A stretch of 64,000 bases of DNA from Scortum barcoo (taxonomy: Eukaryota; Chordata; Actinopteri; Centrarchiformes; Terapontidae). Below the pieces are notes generated by a model, which was not told the origin of the DNA, made no database searches, and worked only from the letters and a program-made list of their open reading frames with translations. Positions 38,479 through 51,200 of the stretch are shown piece after piece. Positions within the stretch are counted from its first letter, which is position 1. The number at the start of each line of letters is the position of its first letter. The position numbers and the translations under genes were made by a program. The DNA is taken from contig CM041551.1 in assembly GCA_023238725.1 (NCBI GenBank), positions 11,583,242 through 11,647,241 of the forward strand, given 5' to 3'.

Positions 38479-41400
38479 GCTAGAGGCCAGCGACTGCCAT
38501 TGATTTACCTGCTGCTTGTTAATGAAATATGGACATACAAAGTCATATCACAGGGTATTTAAGGTGACGCCTGCGTGTCTACCCAATGTGCCTTGTATAC
38601 AGAAAAAGGTTGTTATAAGAAAGAGAATGACGTGATGAGCCAATTTAGGTGGGGATGAGCGGAGAGAGGGAGGGAACGAGAGATGCCACTGGAAAAGATC
38701 CAGACCTTGAATAAGCAGGCAGACAAGACCAGAAGAGATCATGCGGAAGAGGCGACTGTGGGAGAGGCAATGTCACCTGACCAGGCTGGCACTACCAGAT
38801 GAGATGCTTTTATCTGCCCTACTGATACACACAAGATGCCCTCACTCCTCACTTGCTCCACTTGCTGTGTGTGTTTTGCAGCAGTAGAAATATGGCCCAT
38901 TTCATTTCTCTGGAGGTATTTTGAGCATGAGTAATGGGGCTACTGACTCACTGTAAATTAAATCAAACAAACAATCAGTTGACAAGAAATCTCAACCATA
39001 TTCTTAAAGTTGCTGTGTGGATCTTGGATGTTGGCTGGTCTAAACAAGTACATTTTTCAGTGAAATTTTGCCAAATATTTAATAAGGAAGATGTTTTCTC
39101 TCACATTTTATTCCTCTATCGTTGAATTTTTGCTACTTCTCACTCTAATGTTGTCATTTCTGCTTCCTTGCATTACATTTCTGATGTCACCATATCGGAC
39201 CGATGATCTTTCCATCCAAACAGTATGATGCTGTCCTTTAAATAACATTACAATTCTGCCACTTCCACATCACCACCATGACCTTCAGGATGTTACAGGA
39301 GATTCAATTGAGAGTTTCCATCATTCACCTGCAGGCTGTTCTCCACCTCCAGCAGAGTCTCGACCACTCTGGATCCTTTCTGTTCTCCTGTTTTTATATT
39401 CAATTAATGAAGACGCTTCATCATCAACCCGTCTTCCCTAACCTCAATTAATATTGCTGTACTCTTCCATTTCACTTCTTATTGAGCTATTTTCTTGCAG
39501 TGTATAGACAAAATAATTATTCAATTAACAGAAAACAAATCTAACAATGAAAATAACAATTAAAAAAACTCAGTTACAGCAGTTTAATCATGAGTGCTAC
39601 ATATTTAATAGATTTTTTCCCCCAGGTTTGAAGAAGAATGAAGAATAAAACTTGCTGGATTACACTTGTATACTGTTAGGACATACAGCTGAAGAAATTT
39701 ATCGATTTATTCACCACTGCAAATGTTAACCTAACCAAACTAGGACTTTAATGATAGGCACATATTTTTCAAATCCATCTTGAAACAAACTCAAATGCCC
39801 CTATGTGCCTGGAAAACATTAGTGGTCATTATAATTGGGGGTTTGTTGCCCTTATTCCATGTAAAAATGTTACCTGGGGGAAAGAGGAGAGGACATTTCA
39901 TACCAAAAAGATTTTAACTTTCAAAGATAACATCTTATTTTGTCTCATAGACCTCAAATTAGCTGTAAGTGAAGCACAGAATGAGGACTGAGGATTTTGT
40001 CTCTCATCACTTATACCGACACTGAGTTAGCAGGGGATCTTTAATCTGCAACTATGACAACCAAAAGATGCTTCAATGTAAACAAAGGGCAAAGGAGTAT
40101 TGTTTTCACATAAGAAATGTGTAAGTCTGCCCTTTCAATTTCTTTGCCCACACACAAAGTACACACATGCACTGACACGTATTAACCCCTCTTTGTACAA
40201 AGACACACACACAGTCATTAGTCACCGGCTGAACAAATATAGGAACTATCACACTGTGCGTCAGATTATCAGCTTTCTCACACCACCGGTATGACTATCA
40301 AATACGCACAGCAGTCACCCATCAGCATCCTCAGTGGACATGAAAACTTTACTAGCATAAGCCGCAGTCACTCTCCCTTTTCCCCTCTCTGTTCCCCGTA
40401 CACACCCCCTATCTCCACTTACGTTGCACGCTCTAAAGCTTCCTCATATTGGGCTTCACTCATCATCTCAAAGCCTGATCTCTCAGATATCCCATTGTCT
40501 TCAGTCTTCGCCCCATTCCTGTACTCCCCCAGGACTAACCTGGCCTTAGGCTGTCTGTTCAGCTGCCTGTCTTGTAGTAATTACTCTAACTGTGCCTGAA
40601 GGGGAGCTGTATTAACCCATCCGTGAACGAATACCCGTCATATCAAGTCATCAACCTTGATAACGCCATCGCTGGTTCCGAACAAAAAGTGGTATGAAGA
40701 AAATGAAAACCAAAAACATACCGTAATTGATTTGATGAGGACTGTGGCGTCTGTGTTTGATCTGGTCCATGTCTTTCCCCCTGGATTATGATGGTGTTGA
40801 TTTCTAAATAGGAAATCTACTGTCTTCCCGTATCCCCCCTGAGACAACAAAAGTGAAAGGCCTCATTTCAATTCTTGCATGCTGTCATAGCAAACTGCCA
40901 CAAGGAAATTGCAAATCATTTTCCTCTAAATTGATTGTATCGACTTTTATTGACAAATTAAAATTGGAATACACATCTCAGTGTTTAGATGTAAACTTGA
41001 TGACCTATGATACTCAACCAGCATACAAATGGATGATAAGCGTAACTGCTTAGTCATGATAAAAGATGGAAGGTGATGAACCTGCTCTCCATTTTACTTC
41101 GAATAGTAGTCAGGAAAAATAATAAACACAACCAAAATAAGAAGAAAAAGAAAAAGAAACTGACGACTGAGACAAAAATGACTGTTATTGTTGCCAGATG
41201 TGTGGGAGGTGTGCCATTGACAAAGTAAGCTTGTCAGACAGAAATGTTTCCAGGTGTGCTTATAGATGTAATAAGACCTCTGATGGATTCTTCCTGATGC
41301 ATAACTGAACCTCTCTCCTTGTGCTAAATTGTCTGTGTGTGTTTCTGTTAATGCGTCTTTAAAAAGGTCAAGAATAACAATTATTTCAAGAGACAGATGT

Positions 41401-43424
41401 TGACCATTTTTAATATGTTCCTCACATTTTCTTCCTTTAGTTTGCCTTGGGCTTTATAAAAAATTCAGACAGCTACAGGAAAATCTGCACACAATTAACC
41501 ACTACAGAAAATGAAATGATTAATAGAAAAAAAAGGTACAAAAATAAGTTGCAAGCATAGAAACATAGCATAATTTCACTGAGACAGAAAACAGAGAATA
41601 CTGCTACTACAGTAGGTGAAATTAGCTCAGACCCAATCACACCAAGTCCAATAAAAGGATCAATGGGTCAGACTGTGTGTGTGTGTCCTGCCTGACTGAC
41701 CTCTTTACAGTACTGCAGGGCTGCATCACTGAGACCCTGAGCACAGCAGATCAGAGACACCACACAGCAGGCTGGAGTGAACCATTTCCACACTTTATAG
41801 TTTCATCAGAGAAATCTACAGGGAGAAGCAACGTCATTCCACTTTACTATAAGTAACAACGCTGATAGTAGGAGCAGAGCAGCTTACTGATTTAAAATTC
41901 CTAAACTCAATGCAAAGGTTGCCTGCAGGTTCGATACCAGTGCTCCCCCTTCCCTTATCGATTTAAAATCTGTAGTTCTCACTGAGCAGAACTAATTGGG
42001 ATCATTCTTCTATGTGAAATATTCTTCTTCATATTCTTCTATGTGAAAGGAAATGTGAGGCTGTGACTACACTTCACTTCTTAACAATTTAAGCGAGAGA
42101 AATGCAAACATGTACTTGTATATACAATCACATGAAATATGAAAAGCACAAGATGATGGTAATTAAATGGATTATTCATGTATTGACGTTTTAAGAGTAT
42201 CATTATAGATTCTCACTATACTTGTTTGTTGGCGCTCGTGTGCACCAGTTAAACCACAAAAAAAAAAAAAAAAAAAGTGATGAGGGCCTGATCTGTTAAA
42301 CAAACGCATTAGTTCATCATTCATCAGTACTTCATTAGTATCAGCAGGTAATCATAACAAGCCCTGAGCCGAGACTCCGTTAACAATACATATCAGACCT
42401 ATATTCAAGCTATTAAAGTCACTAAAAAGGAAAAAGTGAGACTTTGCCAGGAACAATGAAACCAATTCTCCCACACCTTGTTATAAGTCAACATTTGACT
42501 GTTAAACAGTTTAATCCGGTGACATTTTTTGGGGGGGGTCCTGGCTCTACTTACATGATCCATCAGCTCACTGTTCCAACAAAACAATTATATTACCAAA
42601 GATGTAATTGACTGATCACAGCAGGGAGGAACATGAGAGCCGGTTTTACACTTTCTGCCGACAGAGACAAAGGCTGCTCCATTTTTACCGACTGGTCCTG
42701 TTACACAAGTTTGAATGTCAGAAGCCTGCAGATCCTCTTTGATAAAACTAAGATTTTAAGAATTGTACAAATATTTGATGTGATCCTGTTACAAGTGCCA
42801 GGTAAGGGGAACTTTTATCTTTGTATGTTGCAGACAAGTGAAACACACATAAGCATGTGTGTCTCACTTGCTGTATCTTTTTACGACGTGCATCATACAG
42901 ACTATAATCCTTCCTGCAACACAAAAAAAGGTCACGCTGCACTGAAGCTGTTAAGTGATTGGAGAAGAGTAGGTGTTTGAAAAGAATATCAATTTGCAAT
43001 TTGCCAAAATGGAAAAGTGGCTGACAACAATCTGGAGTGCAATTACTCCAATTATTATGAAAGGCTGCTTTTTTTTGGAGAATATTCCGTCGGTGTTGAC
43101 TCAGCTTGCTATCTCTGCAGAGCAACCATTTCATTAGCGGGGGGGGGGGGAATCAATTCTATGGCAAGCAGTGTCTCATCAGAGTGAGTAAATGAACCCC
43201 TGCTTGCCGTTACACAAACGGTTTAATACTGCAGCTGCGTGTCGGGTGAGAGGAGGGGGAAGAGATGTGGGGCAGTGCAGATGAGGGAGAAATAAAGAGA
43301 AAGAGGAGTTTGGGGGTGAAGACATCGATTGTGTGGAGGTTGTGGAAGGAAGTAAGAAACCCATGGTGTTCATTTGGTAATCTATACGAAATTAACACAG
43401 AGCTCAGAGAGGGAATACTTAAAT

Positions 43425-43443
43425 ACACACACACACACACACA
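43425..43443. repeat. (AC)n microsatellite
   Basis: About nine AC units in intron 1. Confidence 0.9.
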
Positions 43444-45774
43444 AGAGGACTCATGTCTTAGATACGCATCATGTACACTTAGTACTCATGTTTGTAAAGG
43501 CTCCTCAACAAATTCATTGTATTTAATACAACTAGTGTGACCCTCCTCCCCAAAAAAAATAAATAACTAAAAACGTAAATGATCCATTTAAATGAATAAT
43601 ACTATAAAAAAAAAATCAGCAGGAGATGATTCATTTATTCCTTTTGTGGAAATGATGTTATTTACTGTAGTACTGTATATGTATGAAGTCCAATCGCCAT
43701 TATTCCTGATTTGCTGTAAAAATTGGTTTTGGTTCAGTTTCAGCCCAGTTAAAACTAATTTGCTTTAAATGGTGTCACAAGAAGTACAACATAGAGCATG
43801 TTAGATTGTCACACTGTCACAGTGTTGCTGCAATTTATATTGTGACACACTTAGAAAAGGTGACAGAAGAATACTTACATTTCTACATTGTGCTCTTGTA
43901 TGTTGAGAGTGTTTTGTGTCACTCTAACAGACACATTTTACCTCTGAGGGTTGCACTCTTGTCTGAATAGCAATAAAGCTTCTAGCAAGCTCCTTTTAGG
44001 TTTAAGCAGCGTAGCAGAACAGCTGTATTATTACTTCTGCTGCACCAATTCTCTTCATCTGATCAGAAAGGAAATTAGGAGGAGAATTCCAGCCTCCCCA
44101 CCTGGATTCTTCTCATCAGAAAAAAATAAAACTGGTTTCTTCACAACTCGATGCACATGGATGGGTTTTCTTTGGGACAACAATGAAATGGCTCAGGTCT
44201 CTCTTTTTTTTCCCAGAGTGTAACATCAAGGTAGCAGCTACATAATTTTCTCATGAGGAGAGTGGTAGACTCAGGAGAGTTTTCACATATTCTGGCTTCA
44301 CCTCTTTCTTGTCGCCTTTAAAAAAAAAAAAAAGAAAAATGCAGTTTCCCCTGAAAATCTACACCAAACAGTGCAGCCTCACAATAAGCCACTCACAGTC
44401 TGAATGCTGTGAACGACTCAACACTGATCCATGTGCGTGTTGGTTGCAAAATAAAAACTCTGCGTGCCTCCTTAAGGACACACTTCAGGACACAATCCAC
44501 AGCACATAACAAAAAGCTTCACTATATAAGCTCATTGATCTTCAGAAAAAAAAGGGTCTTTTTGATCAGCGCCTTTAAGTCACAAGGAGCACTTTGCTTT
44601 AATCATCTGCAATTGTCACTCAAAGGAGACACGATTTAATTGTGCACAGAAGCAAAAAAAAAAATTATAGAGAGAAAAGACAGACAGGAGAGCTGAGGCA
44701 AAGAGCAGAGAGGGGAGAGAGGTGGAGGAGGGAGATGCAGGGAGGAAAAACAAACAGAGAGAGCACACAGAGGACCATCATTGTGCAGTTGAGCCTCTCT
44801 GACTGCTGCGGGGCCTCACAGTAAGATCTTCACCGGTTAAATGCATGTTGGGGCTTGAGTCTCTGTCCACGGTGCTGAAACAAGCCTCGCCACTGCTCTT
44901 ACATCTGTTTCAAATGCAGCCCTTGTTTGTTTGTGTGTGTGTGTGTGTGCTGCTACTACACATCCAGCCAAAGCACAGAACTGAAATGTCAGCACTTTGC
45001 CAAACACATCATGTGCATATGAATACAGTGCATGTCATCCTACTGTATCCCCAGTTTGCATTTTCACAGCGGTGATACGCCACAGTTGTCTTTTTGAACA
45101 GAGATATCTGCTGCATCTGAGGCAAAAAAAAAAAAAAAAAGCAAGTGGACAGTTCTGTCTGTCTTTCCATCTCTGCCTCCCACCTGTGCTGCCCTGCTCT
45201 CAGCAAGAGACCCAGCAGAAAACAAAAAGGATGAAGTCATGCTCTCCCCTGGGTTGCTTGGGTGCCACACTGAGAGCGCCCCGGGACCAGCACCTAGATC
45301 CCCTGACTGAACAGACAGACAGACAGACACAGAGGCAAGCAGGACGCAAAGCAAAGCCAACCCCGCTGTGCCACATGAATCACAGCTGTCTCCCCCTCCC
45401 AGAGTGGCCCCTGTAACTTCAGCAAACTGCAACAGCGTCCGGTCAGGGTGCGAGCTCCATCCTTTAAAACGATCATGACACGATGGAGGGACGTGAGGGC
45501 GGACAGTGTTCTCTGACCACAGTCTCCTCTTTACCGGAGCGTCTCATCATGATGATGAGCAGACACTAACACAAATAAAAGGGTTCAATCTCATCAGCTG
45601 TGTCAGTGGTCCAGTTCATCTGTTACTCCACTGTGACAGCTCGCACTGCAGATGTGCGCTCGTCGTTCATTGTTGCCCGCACAACTACACGGCAGACTAA
45701 CGCGGATTAACGCAGTCTGGTGCAAAGCCAAGAACTTCGGAGTTGATTTTTTTTTTTTTTTCTTGCGCACTCAC

Positions 45775-45843
45775 CTCAAACAGTGGTCCGATCTTGTTCT
45801 TCTCCAGATACGACTGAATCCTGGACTGTTGTGGAGACGCCAT
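45775..45843 (-). CDS. c8orf34: C8orf34 exon 1, start codon and first half of RIIa-like domain
   Basis: The exon has 23 codons from ATG (45843-45841) to TTT GAG, then a good GTGAGT donor, phase 0. It encodes MASPQQSRIQSYLEKNKIGP followed by LFE. The YLEKNKIGPLFE pattern is the first amphipathic helix of a RIIalpha/Dpy30-type dimerisation-docking fold, which continues in exon 2 with ELMTKLITETPDHPIPFLI. The start was chosen because the ATG is followed by G (TTCATGG, a fair Kozak context) and the protein begins as expected for the family. Upstream the CpG content rises sharply, as expected for a promoter. A four-codon upstream ORF lies at 45875-45889. Confidence 0.9.
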
Positions 45844-45874
45844 GAAGGAAAAAGTGCCGTGCCTCGCGGAGAGC

Positions 45875-45889
45875 TCAGGGTGAAATCAT
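45875..45889 (-). other. Four-codon upstream ORF in putative 5'UTR of C8orf34
   Basis: ATG ATT TCA CCC TGA, ending 31 nt upstream of the main ATG. If the mRNA includes it, it could damp translation. Whether it is transcribed is unknown. Confidence 0.4.
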
Positions 45890-45916
45890 GAGGTGAGCCG
45901 GTGTCATTCGTCCTTC

Positions 45917-45940
45917 AGGAGGAGGAGGAGGAGGAGGCGG
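45917..45940. repeat. (GGA)n trinucleotide repeat in putative C8orf34 5'UTR
   Basis: About seven AGG/GGA units on the plus strand (CCT/TCC on the transcribed sense strand), 75-100 bp upstream of the ATG. Confidence 0.85.
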
Positions 45941-45979
45941 AACGAAACGTGCACATGAAATAAATTAAAAAAAAAAAAA

Positions 45980-46300
45980 AGAAAAATGTCACCAAGCTGG
46001 GGCTGCGTCAAGCGCGGGGCAGGCGGCTCTGAGCCCGGCTCATTGTGGAGGACTCAGCCCGGGACCCATCCCCAGTTGTGTCGCCTCACCGGACTCCCCC
46101 CGTGGAAACCAATGGCACGGCAGCTCGGTGACAGCGCGTACAAATCCTCCGCTCACTGGCTCCCGGTGCTGCGTTAACGGGAGCCGCCGCCACTCCCATT
46201 TATCCGGCCGGCCCAGCGAGGGAGGCTCCCGACGCACCCACCTGAGCGCGAGGAGGGGCGCGCAGAGACACGCGCGGCTGACGGTGATTAACGCAGGTGC
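45980..46300 (-). promoter_or_regulatory. CpG-rich putative C8orf34 promoter
   Basis: The segment is much richer in CpG and GC than the rest of the window (for example GCGCGCAGAGACACGCGCGG near 46257-46276) and lies just upstream of the C8orf34 start codon. No TATA box was assigned. The transcription start cannot be placed from sequence alone. Confidence 0.65.
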
Positions 46301-46677
46301 GGCTGATCACAGAGGGCAAAGTTCAACAAGTCTTTTTTTTTTTTTTAGATATTTAAAGATATTTAAAGAGGCATTAGGGAAATGTCTTTTAATAAAATTA
46401 AGATTTAAACCAATTAGTGAGCTGGTGTTGTATTCACTGTCATCAATATTAATATATTCTGCATGCTGTGGACATGACAGCATTTTAGTGTTTTCACCAA
46501 TAACAAACGTACAAACACAATTGTCCTTCTTTTTGCATTGTTTTAGGGAGCCTGTAAATTTCACTGCCGACCTTACTCCATGTAATTATTGTGCACATGT
46601 CAATCAAGTCTTGAATGTTGAATCCAGTGTACAGTATATAGGAGAAAGAAAACAGGGCTGGAGCTTATTGATGCAGT

Positions 46678-46683
46678 TTATTA
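46678..46683 (-). terminator. prex2: Candidate polyadenylation signal of prex2
   Basis: A canonical AATAAA on the minus strand, about 900 nt after the stop codon. ATTAAA variants at 47488-47493 and 46761-46766 are alternatives. Use of any of them is inference. Confidence 0.45.
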
Positions 46684-47579
46684 TCACTTGTTTGTTTGCA
46701 TAGTAATGAGCTAGGCATCCATCTACACTGATACATCCAATAATAGGTCAGAGAGACACTTTAATCCTGAGTACTGTCCATATAAAATAACAGAATATAT
46801 CTCATAGCTCTACTTCCAGGCAAAAAAAAAACAAAAAAACTATTACATGTTAATACTGATAAACCATTGGAAATCTTCATACGCATGCATGTAACAGTCA
46901 AAATCAATGGGAAACAAGGGCTTAACTCTTTTTTTTAGCACATTTGCACACTAAATATGTATATTTACAAGCGAATAGACAGCATGAGGAACATTAAAAA
47001 GACACACATTCATGGGGTTATTCAATACTGACAGAATCCATAAAGCATAGAAGTCAGAGCTGAAGAGAAGCGGGCAAATTGCTGGCTGATTTGAACACAA
47101 TGCTAAGCCAAATTTCATCCAGTATCCTTGTAATCAATATTATCTTGCGTATTTCATATGCAAATTAAACTAATAACATGGAATGAAAATGTCCCTCATG
47201 AAAACAAACGTGATTTCTCAGCACATTATATGCCGGCAGTGAACTGATGGGATTCATTCCATTTCACTGGGCTAATTTAACTGCATTCTCGGGGTATTAA
47301 TCTCTTCTTTTCACACTCTGAATCACTGTATTGTCAGATGCATTATATGAAAAAAAAAACGTAAAATATGTATAAAGCACAACAGTGAAAAATATAAAGT
47401 ATTAAAAATACTATTTACGTTTTTTAAATTCTATTTACACTTTCGGCAGCTACACTGGACTTATAAAAATGGACCCAATAGCTGTCTTTAATTAGGTTGA
47501 TCCTTCGTGGGTGGATGGAGAACTTTACAGGACTCAAAGCTCCTCAAGACTTCTTCAGCATCTTCCTGGATGTAGTGCA

Positions 47580-47625
47580 TTATGGGTCACCATCCGGTGG
47601 TGGAGGCTGGCACAGCTTGTACAAC
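47580..47625 (-). CDS. prex2: prex2 last coding exon with stop codon
   Basis: The acceptor is TTTCTCTGATCAG before GTTGTAC. One nucleotide completes Arg, then LYKLCQPPPPDGDP and TAA (47582-47580). Phase fixes this frame; the alternative, VVQAVPASTTGW-stop, would need a phase-0 join. The proline-rich tail closes the protein. Confidence 0.9.
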
Positions 47626-49481
47626 CTGATCAGAGAAACACAAGCAAAATGGCATTTAATTAAATTTGCGTGTGTCGTAATCCAGACACAAAGCAGTGAT
47701 CTGCAGATGATCTGTGGAGAAATGTCCATTCCTTACGCTTTGGTGCAAAGGAAATATAACCAGGAATTTAGCTGCAGTCTCAGGAAGACAACTGTCAACA
47801 TGGGAAACATAATAATCTGTAGCAGCAAACATCCAGCTCTGCACTACAAAGTCAAACCACATTAACAGTAAATGACTCCAGAGTTCAGCTGTTACCTTCT
47901 GTTGGTACACTGTTGTTGGTACAAAATAAAACATATATGTTATATCTTGGTAGCATTTATGAAAAGTTTTTTAAAAATATGTCTTTTACATACAGTAGTC
48001 ATTTTTTTAGTGTTTTAAATGCCACTGCCAATGCAGCAGTTTGCATTGGTGAGGAAATGGGAAAAATTGTAACTCTACCAATGGGCTTTTCACAGACAAC
48101 CATTACTGTTCTGCCCCTTGACAAAGAGAAAGCACTACTTTACCAACACATTTATTTTCTATTATCCATAATTGATAATTTTTCCCCCTCCTTTCTGATG
48201 TATTTCTTCAATCCTAATACAGCTCTGCTGTCTTCTGCGGTTTAAATAATCGATTGCACCGTTCACATCTTGATGAAACTGACTTCACATCTTGACTGCG
48301 GGGTACACTCACACTAAAATTTTTACTGCCCCTTTCATCTACAGATCAGTGAACAAGCAGCGCGTCTTGTGATCCACAAGGCACACTAACATATTCTGCA
48401 GCAGTCACACACGCTGCAACAATTATGACATAAACCTACTGGGAGTGCAGCAGTTTTGCTTTCGGACCACAATGTCTCAACACTAATCATCCCGCTACTT
48501 AATTGTATTTGTCAATTTCACTAAAAGGTTCAAAAGGGCTGCCTGTCACACAAAAGTCTATATGTCTCAGCCAAATAGCTGAGGCAGTCCTTGTCCTCAT
48601 CCTGGGGCTACTGAGTGCAGGGAGCTCCCTTCTAATGGACCCATTTGGCCCAAGTCCTGCACGAAAAGCACATACATAGACCCACAGCACTGTACAAATC
48701 CATGCACCAACTACACAGAGATGGGCGTTGTAGGAGCATGTATTCATACTGTGCTGGAAAAATGACTTTAAAAAAATCTGTCCATTTGTAAAAATATACA
48801 ACACATTTTTAAACTGCTTTTGTACCTTTCAGGCAACACTTAGACTACTTGATTTATTAGTGTACTTGTGTTTTGGGTCGAATTCATGCCGTTGCCACAC
48901 GTTTAGTAACTGAGAGCAGAGCTCTTAATAATGCGTTCAAGTAAGCTCCAACATCCAAGATTCAAAGTCAGCACAAGGACCCAGAAAGATCCATATATCC
49001 ATTTCACCTGACTCTCCTTCTACTTGTTTCTTGTCCCTTCTCGCTTCAGTCACATGACCTCTACCATAACTTAGCCGTGTCCATTACAGAGCCAGCTCTA
49101 TCACAAAAAGTCCTCACAATCCCTGCCTACCTGCATCATTTAACATATGATAACATTTAACATTTAACATTGCAGACAATCCTTGAAAGCACCAACTTTA
49201 AACAAAACTAATGGTGACTTACTGTTAACCCAGGCATTACATGTCTTTCTCTCTCCGCAAGTTAAGTTTAAGTGAAATTAATGGAAACAAATGGCTGCCT
49301 GGAAGGGTAGAAATCAAAACCTATGCTTTAAAAATGGCCAGCAGTGTAAGTATAATACACGTGATTTGCAGTTAATGAGCTATAACATGCAAAGCTTACT
49401 GAGATGCTGAGATTCTCCCATTTACTTTTTTTATTCAATGCTGAATTGCCCCACAAAAACAGGATGCGGCTGCAGATTTAC
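47626..49481 (-). other. prex2 last intron (1.9 kb)
   Basis: AT-rich, bounded by GTAAAT and GATCAG. No exon, RNA gene or transposon was recognised. Confidence 0.65.
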
Positions 49482-49549
49482 CTTGGGACGGATGACGGTG
49501 TGCGATCCCTCACTCCCAGATTCTTGGCAGAATTCTGAACCCTTGCCCC
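49482..49549 (-). CDS. prex2: prex2 exon, penultimate
   Basis: The acceptor is CTTTTAG before GGGGCAAGG and the donor is CCAAG then GTAAAT. The exon is 68 nt (22 codons + 2): GARVQNSAKNLGVRDRTPSS then VP. It aligns with the INPP4 segment around E-N-T-x-K-N-V-G and continues the previous exon in phase 0. The other frame is also open but does not continue the P-Rex sequence. Confidence 0.92.
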
Positions 49550-50631
49550 CTAAAAGACAAACACACATCAACAATTCAGGACATTATGGATCAGGCTGAA
49601 ATGCAACAGCGTCAAATTGAAGCCCAGAATAACAGTGGAGAGAGAGAAGAAGAATAAGATGCTTTAAAAGTCTCCTAGGCCCACAGATGAGCTACGATCG
49701 GGCTGTAACCGTTTTTGTCTAATGACGTGAGTTCCATTCGAGTGAGACTGCCTCCTGTCAGGCCATGAATGATGGCGCTCACCTGTGAGAGAAAAGAAAT
49801 AGATTCTAGCCCCTATAAATATTTTAGCTTGTAAAATAGATTTCAGATGTTGCATGTTGAGACCCTTAAAATGTAAACTACAGCTGCTGTATGCTGTCTA
49901 ACTTCAGCATCAGTCTTCTTTCAACTAAATTTGCAAAAGAGCACATGCAGAATAGTCTCTGTGAGGATATAAAAGTACGGAGTAAGGTATTTGGAAGACG
50001 AATGGTTCCTGTATGTGTGTGTGTGTGTGCATGTGTATTACAGAGTTTGATTATACCCAGCCAGGTCTGCTCTTTCCTAATATTACTATACTCTGCTGGC
50101 TGTGCGCAGAGTCAGTAGATACACGACCATGAGGTGGGGGGGTGAGGGAGGTTGGGAAGCAACTCAGCCTCTCAAATTAGAGTCACGAACACCTGCACTC
50201 ACAAGCACACCCTCTCTCCCTGTGCGATGCTTGCGCTTTTACACGCAAGCTAAAAACACACAATCGAATCATTGCTCAAAGAGGAGACGCTGATGACCCC
50301 TTTGGATAGAGATGGAGCGACTGGCCAAAAGTGCATTAGCTGACCTCTCGGTTACAGCGCTGCCGTTTGCCATCTCACTGTCTGCCCCGGGTTACGTCCA
50401 GATTGCTGGATAGCATCAGCAATTATTCGATGCCTATCACAGCCATCCATTCTGATGCCTCCAGACAGAGATGCCCCCTAATGTCCCTAAAGGACACACA
50501 CCCAGAGTGGATCAGATGAGTAAGAGACAAAAAAAAGGACCAAAGTGGAACTTGAGTTACATACTTCAGATCTATTATGAGAGCAGAAAAAAAAAAAAAA
50601 AAACGGTGTGAGAGTATAAGAGTATGTCAGG

Positions 50632-51150
50632 CTGTACCTCCGCAGTTGCTCTGAGCTAAATGCTGACATCAGCATGGCAAAAAGCATATCATGACTATGC
50701 TAATATGCTGATGATTAGCAGGTATTATGTTACCATGCTCACCATCTTAGTTTAGCGTGTTAGCCATCTAACATTCTCAGCAAACACTGAGTACAGTTGA
50801 GGTTTATGGGAACCTGATTAGTTTTGCAGGTAACTGGTTGAAAAAAACAAAGTATTACACACAAATTATGAGTATGACTTGGTGATGGTGCCAAATGAAA
50901 AGTCAGTCATTAAAATTTCTTGTCTGTAGCGAATTTCATGGCAATCCATCCAATAAATGCAAATCCAAAAAAAGCAAAATGTCAACCTCACAGTGATGCT
51001 AGAGGAAAAGGATCATCAAAGTCTTTGGGATTCTGGGGACTATAACTGCTTGTACAAATGTCCTGGAAATCCATCCAATGGTTGTGGTTGATCAATAACA
51101 AGAACAGACCAACTACCTGACTAACCAACTAACCAACTAGCAGTTAGTAC
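50632..51150 (+). repeat. Degenerate interspersed repeat, copy 2 (longer)
   Basis: Contains ATGTTACCATGCTCACC, CATGGCAATCCATCCAATAA and AATCCATCCAATGGTTGTGG, i.e. the repeated CATCCAAT module typical of a teleost repeat family. It is homologous to 20868-21060 over its first 200 bp. It ends about 50 bp before the MITE at 51201. Confidence 0.65.
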
Positions 51151-51200
51151 TGCTAGCCAGAACACACAGAGTTCAAGATGTATATATGTATATGTGTATA

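Larger units (their letters stand above)
34652..45774 (-). other. C8orf34 intron 1 (11.1 kb)
   Basis: Starts with the GTGAGT donor at 45774. Contains microsatellites at 35879-35922, 38412-38435, 38455-38478 and 43425-43443, a G-run at 43139-43150 and several A-runs. A B-box-like sequence near 41928 is too isolated to call a SINE. No exon that would fit between phase-0 exons 1 and 2 was found. Confidence 0.65.
3252..45843 (-). other. c8orf34: C8orf34 (VEST-1) orthologue, gene span, 3' end beyond the window
   Basis: This is a multi-exon minus-strand gene identified by reading the exons in the order 45843 to 3252. Ten exons (45843 down to 9462) join with compatible phases apart from a break in exon 2, and an eleventh at 3252-3372 is likely. 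The predicted protein starts with a RIIalpha/Dpy30-like helical docking segment, followed by a Lys-rich stretch, a WDW-containing segment, an LQESKKLGKAL helix, an acidic region and a C-x-x-C segment (NICSRCAR). This order matches what I remember of vertebrate C8orf34. Human C8orf34 lies directly 3' of PREX2 in the same orientation, as here. About 400 residues are visible. Function is not established for the family; the docking-like domain suggests protein-protein tethering in a PKA/AKAP-like manner, which is inference. Confidence 0.88.
45844..47579 (-). other. Intergenic zone: prex2 3'UTR then C8orf34 promoter/5'UTR
   Basis: From the prex2 stop (47580) to the C8orf34 ATG (45843) there are only 1736 bp. 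The upstream part (about 46660-47579) is AT-rich and would be the prex2 3'UTR. The part at about 45980-46300 is CpG-rich and likely holds the C8orf34 promoter. A long plus-strand open frame here (46128-46703) is probably spurious. Confidence 0.7.

Noticed and set aside
41921..41950. B-box-like GGTTCGATACC suggesting a tRNA-derived SINE
   Set aside because: No convincing A box at the right distance and no second copy seen in the window.
46128..46703. 191-codon plus-strand open frame, the longest in the window
   Set aside because: It starts in the CpG-rich promoter, passes through a poly-T run (Phe-rich stretch) and continues antisense to the likely prex2 3'UTR. There is no recognisable domain; the length is explained by the GC-rich start.
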